DNA from: an uncultured Lachnospiraceae bacterium
Lineage (GTDB): Bacteria > Bacillota > Clostridia > Lachnospirales > Lachnospiraceae
NCBI GenBank assembly: GCA_910586255.1
Contig: CAJUHR010000030.1
Coordinates: forward strand, 3,740 to 58,705
Direction: 5' to 3'
DNA: 54,966 nt
This document shows positions 17,251 through 23,886 of this stretch, piece after piece. The notes under the pieces were generated by a model that did no database searches, was not told the origin of the DNA, and worked only from the letters and a program-made list of their open reading frames with translations. A program made the translations under genes and the position numbers. The stretch's first letter is position 1. Every line of letters begins with the position of its first letter.

Positions 17251-17386
17251 TCATGAGCCAGTACAGTTATGGGTCCTAAGCATATGCCCCGGTCTACACT
17301 CCGTTTTGGTCGGTTCTGAACAAGCGCCACTGGCGATTTCAAATGGGCATATACTGTTACGTTCACAGGGTACCTGTGAACAGTAA
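17212..17386. mobile_element. MITE-like element with terminal inverted repeats, overlapping the ribH 3' end
   Basis: TTACTGTTCAC (17213-17223) and GTGAACAGTAA (17376-17386) are perfect 11-bp terminal inverted repeats about 174 bp apart. Inside are CTAATCA...TGATTAG (17231-17250), CATATGCCC (17281) facing GGGCATAT (17345), and GTTCACAGG-GTA-CCTGTGAAC (17361-17381). It is noncoding apart from the last ribH codons. A related end (TACCCTGTGAACAGTAA) occurs at 33078-33094. No target duplication was established. Confidence 0.7.
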
Positions 17387-17396
17387 AGGGAAATGC

Positions 17397-17425
17397 TTGC
17401 AAAAACAGGAATAATATGTTACAAT
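17397..17425 (+). promoter_or_regulatory. Promoter of the secreted protein gene at 17468
   Basis: TTGCAA (17397-17402), 17-bp spacer, TACAAT (17420-17425). The -35 begins 11 bases beyond the right end of the MITE-like element, so the following gene has its own promoter rather than relying on the rib operon. Confidence 0.8.
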
Positions 17426-17467
17426 TATTAAAAATTTCTACACAAAAATTTCAGGAGGCAAAAGAAA

Positions 17468-18106
17468 ATGCGGAAAAGCGTAAAGACTTTACTTTCTATG
17501 GGACTGGCAGCTTGTCTGAGTATCGGAGGCGTTGTAACGGCTTTTGCAGAGCCGCTTTTGTACACGGAGCCGGATGATCTGGGCAGTGGAGAAGGAATTA
17601 ATTATTGTGATTTTGGTTATTATGACACTATTTTGGTTCAGGAAAACACAAATATTTATTTGACAGACGATTCCGGCGCAACGGTTATGAGGATCAATCC
17701 CGTCAGTGAAGGGTCTGTGGATAACATCCCGATGTGGTGGCCGGACAAAATCAATGAATTTCCGCTTGAAAGTGAAAAGAGATATAATGTGTCCGACTAT
17801 GCAAACGGAGGCGAATTGGTGGTTGTTGAAATCGGAAATGATGAGAATTATATTTCAACCTTCTGGAATCTGCGGATTGTCAAGGGCCAGACGGCAAGTA
17901 CCGGGGCTTCCGACAAGGGATCCTGGGCAAGCGACAGCAAGGGATGGTGGATTCAGTATGCGGACGGTTCTTATCTGAAGGATCAGTGGTATCAGTCTCC
18001 GGATTCCGGTCTGTGGTATTATATGGGAGCAGATGGTTATATGCTGACAAACACCACAACACCGGACGGATACACTGTAAACGGTGACGGAGTTTGGGTT
18101 CAGTAA
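17468..18106 (+). CDS. Secreted protein with C-terminal cell-wall-binding repeat
   Basis: A 212-aa exported protein. The signal peptide (about 1-27) ends TAFA-EP. The middle, about 30-140, is an unrecognised domain rich in Asp, Asn and Tyr. The C-terminal ~60 residues hold a choline/glucan-binding-type repeat (KGWWIQYADGSYLKDQWYQ; GLWYYMGADGYML), which should bind the cell wall. ATG 17468 follows CAGGAGG. It has its own promoter and terminator. The ligand is unknown; it resembles the 11745 protein only in the repeat type. Confidence 0.8.
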   Translation: MRKSVKTLLSMGLAACLSIGGVVTAFAEPLLYTEPDDLGSGEGINYCDFGYYDTILVQENTNIYLTDDSGATVMRINPVSEGSVDNIPMWWPDKINEFPLESEKRYNVSDYANGGELVVVEIGNDENYISTFWNLRIVKGQTASTGASDKGSWASDSKGWWIQYADGSYLKDQWYQSPDSGLWYYMGADGYMLTNTTTPDGYTVNGDGVWVQ

Positions 18107-18111
18107 GGCGC

Positions 18112-18141
18112 AAACGCCCTTTCGCGAGAAGGGGCGTTTTT
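18112..18141 (+). terminator. Terminator of the 17468 gene
   Basis: AAACGCCCTTT and AAGGGGCGTTT pair (one G-T) around CGCGAG, followed by TTTTT. It lies just after the stop codon. Confidence 0.88.
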
Positions 18142-18172
18142 GTAACAGTTCAAGGGCTATCTGAACTGTCAC
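18142..18172. repeat. 31-bp dispersed palindrome (copy B)
   Basis: GTAACAGTTCA, a 9-base centre, then TGAACTGTCAC. It is nearly identical to the reverse complement of the copy at 8630-8660, differing at 3 of 31 positions. It abuts the terminator of the preceding gene, a typical place for REP-like repeats. Confidence 0.8.
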
Positions 18173-18183
18173 GCGTTTTTTGT

Positions 18184-18221
18184 GATGGCGGACGAACGGT
18201 GTACGAAAGATGGCGGACGAA
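18184..18221. repeat. Two 13-bp direct repeats upstream of secG
   Basis: GATGGCGGACGAA occurs at 18184-18196 and 18209-18221, 25 bp apart, ending 16 bp before the secG -35 box. Possible regulator sites or leftovers of a short duplication; nothing in the sequence decides. Confidence 0.6.
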
Positions 18222-18236
18222 AAACGCAAAAACTGC

Positions 18237-18265
18237 TTGTCATTTCCAGTAATCTATGTTAAACT
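18237..18265 (+). promoter_or_regulatory. Candidate secG promoter
   Basis: TTGTCA (18237-18242), 17-bp spacer, TAAACT (18260-18265). The -10 is weaker than others in the window, but spacing is ideal and it is 32 bases before the secG start. Confidence 0.55.
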
Positions 18266-18296
18266 AATTGATGTTTGACTATTAGGAGGTGTGTTT

Positions 18297-18524
18297 ATGC
18301 TGAAAGTAATTTTGTCTGTGATTTTTGTGCTGATTTGCCTGGCATTGATTGTGATTATCTTACTTCAGGAGGGAAAGTCCGCAGGTCTTGGTTCCATCAG
18401 CGGTATGGCTGATACCTATTGGGGCAAGAATAAGGGACGTTCCATGGAAGGAACCCTAGAAAAGTTTACAAAAGCAGCTGCGGTTTTGTTTATGGTACTG
18501 GCGGTTGTCCTGAATATACTGTAA
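18297..18524 (+). CDS. secG: Preprotein translocase subunit SecG
   Basis: Small membrane subunit of the SecYEG channel. The 75-aa product has two membrane segments (about 2-22 and 53-73) separated by the conserved loop LLQEGKSAGLGSISG. ATG 18297 lies six bases after AGGAGGT; a GTG at 18291 is too close. It precedes rnr and smpB, the classic secG-rnr-smpB order of Firmicutes. Confidence 0.95.
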   Translation: MLKVILSVIFVLICLALIVIILLQEGKSAGLGSISGMADTYWGKNKGRSMEGTLEKFTKAAAVLFMVLAVVLNIL

Positions 18525-18530
18525 GATTAG

Positions 18531-18557
18531 GCACTCTTGATGAAAGGGTGCTTTTTT
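18531..18557 (+). terminator. Terminator/attenuator between secG and rnr
   Basis: GCACTCTT (18531-18538) pairs with AAGGGTGC (18544-18551, one G-T), then TTTTTT. It probably reduces read-through from secG into rnr. Confidence 0.8.
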
Positions 18558-18673
18558 CTATATGTACACGGGCACCCAAAGGAAGATTTTGTGCAAGAGA
18601 AAAAGGCATTACTGTCCACAGGCAATGGCTCAAACAGGTATCCATAGGTTTCCTAAGGGAAAGGAGTGGCAAA

Positions 18674-20944
18674 ATGGAAGATTTGATGAGAGAGAGAAAA
18701 GAACAATTGTTGTCCGCAATCAGTGACCCATCCTATGTGCCTATGAAGCTGAAGGAATTGGCCGTGCTGCTTCAGGTGTCGAAGGAGCACAGGGAGGAAT
18801 TGAAGGAAGTGCTGGATGCGCTGGTGGCAGAAGGAAAGATTTCCCTGTCAAAGAAAGGGAAATACGGCATGCCGGAGATTTCCCGGCCGATTGGAATATT
18901 CCTGGGAAATGCCAGAGGCTTTGGGTTTGTGTCTGTGGAGGGAAGGCTGCAGGATGTGTTTATTCCCGCAGACAAGACCGGAGGCGCCATGGACGGCGAC
19001 CGGGTTCAGATAAGGATAGAGGAAGAGACTGGGGGAAAGCGGGCAGAGGGAGCTGTGGAGCGGGTCCTTGACCGGGCTAACCGGACGGTTGTGGGGTACT
19101 ATCAGAAGAGCAAGAGCTACGGCTTTGTCGTGCCGGACAACCGCAGAATAGGTCAGGATATTTTTATTCCTCAGGGGAAGGATCTGGGGGCGGTGACCGG
19201 TCACAAGGTGGTGGTGGAGATCACCAGCTACGGCACGGAAGGAAAGGGCTCAGGGCGAAGAGGCGGGGAACTGTCAGGGGGAAAGGGCCCGGATGGAAGA
19301 GGCGGGAAATTGTCAGGAGAAAAGGGCCTGGATGGAAGAGGCAGGGAGTTGTCAGCAGGCAAAAGCCCGGAGGGCGTGGTTACGGAGATTCTGGGCCATG
19401 TGAATGACCCGGGAGTGGATATTCTGTCTCTGGTAAGGGCCTATGATCTGCCGGAGGAATTTCCTCATGAGGTGATGGGACAGGCAGGCCGGATGCCTGA
19501 TGAGGTGACAGAAAAGGAGCGGGCCGGGCGGAAGGATCTGCGGGAATGGCGGACCGTTACCATTGACGGTGAGGATGCCAAGGATCTGGATGATGCCATC
19601 ACTATCAGCCGGGAGGATTTCGGATACCGGCTGGGCGTTCATATTGCAGATGTGACCCATTATGTGACAGAGAAAAGCCCTCTGGATGAGGAGGCTTTAA
19701 AGCGGGGAACCAGCGTCTATCTGGTGGATCGGGTGATTCCCATGCTGCCTCACAAGCTGTCCAATGGAATCTGTTCTTTAAATGCAGGCACGGACCGGCT
19801 GGCTTTAAGCTGTATTATGGATATTGACCGGCAGGGCCGGGTGACAGGCCATGAGATTGCCGAGACCGTGATCCATGTGGACAGGCGGATGACCTACACG
19901 GCTGTAAACGGGATCATCACGGACCGGGATCCGTCTCTGATGGAGAAATATGCGGATTTTGTGGAAATGTTTGACCTGATGAAGGAGCTGGCCGACATTC
20001 TCAGAGACAAGCGGCGGGCGAGGGGCTCCATTGATTTTGATTTTCCGGAGACCAAGGTGGTGCTGGATGAGGAGGGCCGGGTGCTGGATATAAAACCCTA
20101 TGACCGCAATGCAGCCACAAAGATCATTGAGGATTTTATGCTGATGGCCAATGAGACCGTGGCGGAGGATTATTTCTGGCAGGACCTGCCGTTTTTGTAT
20201 CGGACCCATGATAATCCGGATCCGGAAAAGATGAAAAAGCTTGCCATGTTTATCAACAATTTTGGCTATACCATTCATTTTCAGAACGGTGAGATCCATC
20301 CGGGAGAGCTGCAGAAGCTTTTGTCAAAAATTAACGGGAGCGAGGAGGAAGCGCTGATCAGCCGCCTTACCCTCCGCTCCATGAAGCAGGCAAAATATAT
20401 GCCTGTCTGTACGGGACATTTCGGACTGGCGGCCCGGTATTATACCCATTTTACCTCTCCCATCCGCCGGTACCCGGATCTGCAGATTCACCGGATTATT
20501 AAGGAAAATCTCCGGGGCGGCTTGACAGAGGAGCGGCTTGCTCATTATCATAAGCTTATGATGGGAGTGGCGATTCAAAGCTCTGCTATGGAACGGCGTG
20601 CCGATGAGGCGGAGCGGGAGACCGTGAAGCTGAAAAAATGTGAGTATATGGAAAAGAGAACAGGACAGGTGTTTGAGGGCGTGATCTCCAGCATCGCCAA
20701 CCGGGGCTTTTATGTGGAGCTTCCCAACACCGTGGAGGGAATGGTCTCGGTCAACGACTTAAAGGGTGAGTACTATGTATTTGACGAGGAAGAGATGGAG
20801 CTTCGGGGCGAGGTAAGCGGGAAGGCTTATGGCCTGGGACAGAAGGTGAGAGTGGCTGTGGCCGGGACGGACCGGCTGAACCGGACCATTGACTTTGTGC
20901 CAGTGCAGGAATCCGAAGGCTTTGTGCCGGAACAGGAATCCTAA
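18674..20944 (+). CDS. rnr: Ribonuclease R
   Basis: Processive 3'-5' exoribonuclease that degrades structured RNA and acts with SmpB/tmRNA in quality control. The 756-aa product has an N-terminal winged-helix region (about 1-70), cold-shock-like OB domains (about 75-190), the RNB catalytic domain with the aspartate cluster in GEDAKDLDDAITI, then RRYPDLQIHR and a C-terminal S1 domain (about 660-740). ATG 18674 follows AAGGAG. Unusual: a Gly/Lys-rich linker at residues 195-233 is made of three 13-residue repeats (see repeat feature), inserted between the cold-shock region and RNB domain. Confidence 0.95.
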   Translation: MEDLMRERKEQLLSAISDPSYVPMKLKELAVLLQVSKEHREELKEVLDALVAEGKISLSKKGKYGMPEISRPIGIFLGNARGFGFVSVEGRLQDVFIPADKTGGAMDGDRVQIRIEEETGGKRAEGAVERVLDRANRTVVGYYQKSKSYGFVVPDNRRIGQDIFIPQGKDLGAVTGHKVVVEITSYGTEGKGSGRRGGELSGGKGPDGRGGKLSGEKGLDGRGRELSAGKSPEGVVTEILGHVNDPGVDILSLVRAYDLPEEFPHEVMGQAGRMPDEVTEKERAGRKDLREWRTVTIDGEDAKDLDDAITISREDFGYRLGVHIADVTHYVTEKSPLDEEALKRGTSVYLVDRVIPMLPHKLSNGICSLNAGTDRLALSCIMDIDRQGRVTGHEIAETVIHVDRRMTYTAVNGIITDRDPSLMEKYADFVEMFDLMKELADILRDKRRARGSIDFDFPETKVVLDEEGRVLDIKPYDRNAATKIIEDFMLMANETVAEDYFWQDLPFLYRTHDNPDPEKMKKLAMFINNFGYTIHFQNGEIHPGELQKLLSKINGSEEEALISRLTLRSMKQAKYMPVCTGHFGLAARYYTHFTSPIRRYPDLQIHRIIKENLRGGLTEERLAHYHKLMMGVAIQSSAMERRADEAERETVKLKKCEYMEKRTGQVFEGVISSIANRGFYVELPNTVEGMVSVNDLKGEYYVFDEEEMELRGEVSGKAYGLGQKVRVAVAGTDRLNRTIDFVPVQESEGFVPEQES
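19256..19372 (+). repeat. Three in-frame 39-bp tandem repeats inside rnr
   Basis: Units at 19256-19294, 19295-19333 and 19334-19372 encode RRGGELSGGKGPD, GRGGKLSGEKGLD and GRGRELSAGKSPE. The unit length is a multiple of three, so copy-number change would keep the frame. The peptide looks like a flexible, basic linker. Confidence 0.9.
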
Positions 20945-20995
20945 AAAGTAATTTTGGCAGTACACGGATAAAGAAACGGGAGGTTTTAAGGAGAG

Positions 20996-21457
20996 TTGAA
21001 GGACAGTATAAAGCTGGTGGCCAACAACAAAAAGGCTTACCATGATTATTTTATTGACGAGAAATTTGAGTGCGGGATTGAGCTCTTTGGGACGGAGGTC
21101 AAGTCCATCCGCACAGGAAAATGCAGCATTAAGGAGGCGTTTGTCCGGATTGAGAAGGGGGAGGTGTATGTGTTCGGCATGCACGTGAACCCTTATGAGA
21201 AGGGAAATATTTTCAACAAGGACCCTCTGCGGCCCAAGAAGCTTTTGATGCACCGGTCGGAGATCAACAAGCTGGAGGGGAAGATTCGGGAGAAGGGGCT
21301 GACCCTGGTTCCCCTGCAGGTGTATTTTAAGGGGAGCCTGGTGAAGGTAGAGGTTGGACTGGCCCGGGGAAAGAAGCTCTATGACAAGCGGGCGGATATT
21401 GCCAAAAAGGATCAGAGACGGGAAGTGGAGAGGGATTATAAGGAGAAGCTGCGGTAG
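20996..21457 (+). CDS. smpB: SsrA-binding protein SmpB
   Basis: Binds tmRNA and delivers it to stalled ribosomes. The 153-aa product has the OB-fold core (NNKKAYHDYFIDEKFECGI, GTEVKSIR, EAFVRIEKGEVYVFGMHV) and the basic C-terminal tail (LYDKRADIAKKDQRREVERD). The start is TTG 20996 with AAGGAG a short distance upstream; no ATG fits. It directly follows rnr. The tmRNA gene itself is not in the adjacent intergenic region. Confidence 0.95.
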   Translation: MKDSIKLVANNKKAYHDYFIDEKFECGIELFGTEVKSIRTGKCSIKEAFVRIEKGEVYVFGMHVNPYEKGNIFNKDPLRPKKLLMHRSEINKLEGKIREKGLTLVPLQVYFKGSLVKVEVGLARGKKLYDKRADIAKKDQRREVERDYKEKLR

Positions 21458-21559
21458 GGAAATGCGAATTTGTAACCCGAATTTTTGGCGCACTTTTTTT
21501 CTTGTACTTTTTTGTTGAAGTAAAAATGAAATCAGAACGAACAGCATAAACGAAATCAT

Positions 21560-21597
21560 AGGCCAAGTATCTGAAACAGGTTCTTGGCCTTATTTTT
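21560..21597 (+). terminator. Terminator downstream of smpB
   Basis: AGGCCAAG (21560-21567) pairs with CTTGGCCT (21583-21590), followed by TATTTTT. It closes the secG-rnr-smpB unit. Confidence 0.85.
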
Positions 21598-21981
21598 GGC
21601 ACAATTCCGCAAGGCAGTACTAGCGGTGCTTTTTTGGAGGGAAGTTGTCAGGAGAAAGGGATTTCCATTACTGTGGGGACAACGATTGTGCTTGAACCGG
21701 GGAAAAGCAGAAGGTGATTTGAAGCTGGTGATGACGGCCCGGCCTAAGTAGGGAAAGTGCAAATCCATTCAGGATGGGCAGTTTGCACCCGAAGGAATGA
21801 GAGCGGTGTACCTGAGAAAAGAACAGGAGAGAGTGGAAGCAGCAATGATGAAGAAGATGGAGGCAGTGTCCCCGGGGGAAATGCAGCTGCTATGAAAGGT
21901 TTAGTTAAGCAAAAATTGTATTTCATAAACTAAGATTATGGCAGATATGCCGGAATCGTATGAAAAATGAGAAAAGGGTTA
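21598..21981 (+). other. Intergenic stretch with a hairpin and a possible gene remnant
   Basis: No intact gene. GTGCAAA...TTTGCAC forms a 7-bp hairpin with a nested CC-ATTCA-GG pair near 21758-21789. An open stretch from about 21750 to the TGA ending near 21895 reads GQFAPEGMRAVYLRKEQ, then ERVEAAMMKKMEAVSPGE; it could start at the ATG near 21797 (32 aa). There is no clear ribosome site, so it looks more like the tail of a lost gene than an expressed small protein. No tmRNA or T-box pattern is visible. Confidence 0.4.
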
Positions 21982-22010
21982 TTGATTTTATCAGGCAATG
22001 AGATTATAAT
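21982..22010 (+). promoter_or_regulatory. ilvE promoter
   Basis: TTGATT (21982-21987), 17-bp spacer, TATAAT (22005-22010). Transcription would start near 22017, only about 39 nt before the chosen ATG, leaving no room for an attenuator or T-box. Confidence 0.88.
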
Positions 22011-22055
22011 AATTTCCAAAAAATACAGATGGAGACACCGGAACGGAGGCAATTT

Positions 22056-23081
22056 ATGGAAAAGAAAAATCTGGATTGGAGCAATATCGGTTTTAGCTAC
22101 ATGACAACGGACAAGCGTTATGTGGCCAATTACAAGGACGGGCAGTGGGGGCCGGGGGAGCTGACCTCGGATTCCACAGTGGTTCTTAATGAGTGCGCGG
22201 GCATTTTACAGTACTGTCAGGAGTGCTTTGAGGGACTTAAAGCTTACACTACGGCAGACGGAAGTATTGTCACCTTCCGTCCGGATTTGAATGCAGAGCG
22301 GATGATGGATTCGGCGGCATGGCTGGAGATGCCTCCCTTCCCCAAGGAGAGATTTTTGGAGGCAGTGGATCAGGTGGTGAAGGCCAATGCGGCCTGGGTG
22401 CCCCCTTACGGCAGCGGCGCCACTTTGTATCTGCGTCCCTACATGTTTGCGTCCGGTCCGGTGATCGGGGTGAAGCCTGCGACCGAGTATCAGTTCCGGT
22501 TGTTTGTCACACCGGTGGGACCGTATTTTAAGGGCGGAGCCAAGCCTCTTACCCTCTGTGTCAGCGATTTTGACCGGGCGGCGCCACATGGAAGCGGCCA
22601 TATAAAGGCAGGGCTCAACTATGCCATGAGCCTTCATGCATCGGTTCTGGCTCATGAGGCAGGCTATGATGAGAATCTTTTCCCGGATTCGGCTACCCGC
22701 ACCTATGTGGAGGAGACAGGCGGTGCCAATTTCCTTTTTATCACCAAGGATCATGAGGTGGTGACGCCTCAGTCCGGCTCGATTCTGCCCTCCATCACCA
22801 GAAGATCGCTTGTGTATGTGGCAGAGCATTATCTGGGACTTAAGGTGACCCAGAGGCCGGTGAAGCTTTCGGAGCTTTCGGAGTTTGCCGAGTGCGGACT
22901 GTGCGGAACAGCGGCGGTGATTTCTCCGGTGGGCAAGATTGTGGATCACGGCAAGGAGATCTGCTTTGCCAGCGGTATGGATGAGATGGGGGAGATTACC
23001 AGGAAGCTTTACGATACATTGACCGGGATCCAGATGGGCACGGTGGAGGCCCCCAAGGGGTGGATCCGGAAGATTGTGTGA
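22056..23081 (+). CDS. ilvE: Branched-chain amino acid aminotransferase
   Basis: PLP enzyme transferring the amino group between glutamate and the 2-oxo acids of Leu, Ile and Val. The 341-aa product is a fold-type IV aminotransferase: PLP lysine Lys184 in SGHIKAGLNYA, ECFEGLKAY near the N-terminus, and the EETGGANFLF and GLCGTAAVISPVG cofactor-phosphate motifs. ATG 22056 follows CGGAGG; an ATG at 22029 is too near the predicted transcription start. It is monocistronic, with its own promoter and a large hairpin downstream. Confidence 0.94.
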   Translation: MEKKNLDWSNIGFSYMTTDKRYVANYKDGQWGPGELTSDSTVVLNECAGILQYCQECFEGLKAYTTADGSIVTFRPDLNAERMMDSAAWLEMPPFPKERFLEAVDQVVKANAAWVPPYGSGATLYLRPYMFASGPVIGVKPATEYQFRLFVTPVGPYFKGGAKPLTLCVSDFDRAAPHGSGHIKAGLNYAMSLHASVLAHEAGYDENLFPDSATRTYVEETGGANFLFITKDHEVVTPQSGSILPSITRRSLVYVAEHYLGLKVTQRPVKLSELSEFAECGLCGTAAVISPVGKIVDHGKEICFASGMDEMGEITRKLYDTLTGIQMGTVEAPKGWIRKIV

Positions 23082-23103
23082 TTTTTTGACAGAGGTTTGG
23101 TCA

Positions 23104-23311
23104 GAAGCGTCAGGGAATGAGGGCAGGGTCCGGCTCAGGTTTCGGGTCTGCTGTCTCTAAGAGAAAAAGATGACAGTCACGGGTATGCTATCGTTCGCGC
23201 TGTGTCAGGCACAGCGCTCTGGTGGCGGATCGTACAACTGCCATCTTTTTCTCTAAGATACAGCAAGACACTGCAAATTCGCCGGACCCTGCCCTCATTC
23301 CCTGATGCTTC
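23104..23311. repeat. ~208-nt imperfect palindrome (giant hairpin) after ilvE
   Basis: Outer arms 23104-23134 and 23281-23311 are complementary over 31 bases with one G-T pair. Second-tier arms 23157-23177 and 23237-23257 match over 21 bases with two mismatches. The core GCGCTGTG-TCAGG-CACAGCGC (23197-23217) is a perfect 8-bp hairpin. No T tract and no ORF are present. Likely a palindromic MITE or a structured RNA, possibly also acting as a 3' stabiliser for ilvE. Confidence 0.85.
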
Positions 23312-23441
23312 GGCGAGGATCCTGGCTGCGGGGGAAAATTAGGAGGGGCGTATGGAGGGGAGAGGATGGGAGGGGCTAAAAGGGGACAGAATTTATGAGG
23401 GATGGAAGAAGATGTTGGATGTGTAAAGAGGAGGGGAAGGA

Positions 23442-23885
23442 ATGAAGCTACGGGTGAATGTGAAGAGTGTGGGGAAGAGGAGAAATTCGGTGGAGGAGAG
23501 AATTTGTAAGATTGACGGGTGCCCAGGGTCTGTGAGTGAGCTGATTCTTTTGGTGGTGGATTCTCAGGTGGAGGAATACAATCAGAGGTTTAAAGAGGCC
23601 CGGGAAGGCCAAGGGGATTATCCGGAGCTTTTGGGGTGTATGACCAGGGAGGAGATCGAGGATCAGGCCCGGGGAGGGAGGATTGGCTTTGGAGTAAGCT
23701 ATGGGGAGCAGGAAGCGGATAAGAAAGCTGCCCAAAGAAATGCGGTGCAGTGCTTTGAGGACGGGATTTATCGGATTTTTATGGACGGAAGGCCTTTGGA
23801 GGAATTGGATGAGCCTTTGTGTGCAACGGAGGAGAATGTGTTTACGTTTGTCAGGCTGACAATGTTAGCGGGAAGGATGTGGTGA
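23442..23885 (+). CDS. Unknown 147-aa protein paired with the DUF4132 gene
   Basis: I do not recognise a family. The product is soluble-looking, mixed alpha/beta, with no signal peptide or membrane segment. A glycine-rich motif (GGRIGFGVSYGEQEADKKAA, about residues 77-96) is followed by FEDGIYRIFMDGRPLEELDEP. The TGA stop is one base before the ATG of the 1715-aa gene, so the two are surely co-transcribed and probably translationally coupled. ATG 23442 follows GGAGGGGAAGG. A partner or regulator of the large protein is an inference from position only. Confidence 0.8.
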   Translation: MKLRVNVKSVGKRRNSVEERICKIDGCPGSVSELILLVVDSQVEEYNQRFKEAREGQGDYPELLGCMTREEIEDQARGGRIGFGVSYGEQEADKKAAQRNAVQCFEDGIYRIFMDGRPLEELDEPLCATEENVFTFVRLTMLAGRMW

Positions 23886-23886
23886 G

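Noticed and set aside
21458..22028. Expected tmRNA gene (ssrA) next to smpB
   Set aside because: No tmRNA 5' or 3' tRNA-like ends, pseudoknot pattern or tag ORF could be seen; only a terminator, a hairpin and the ilvE promoter are present.
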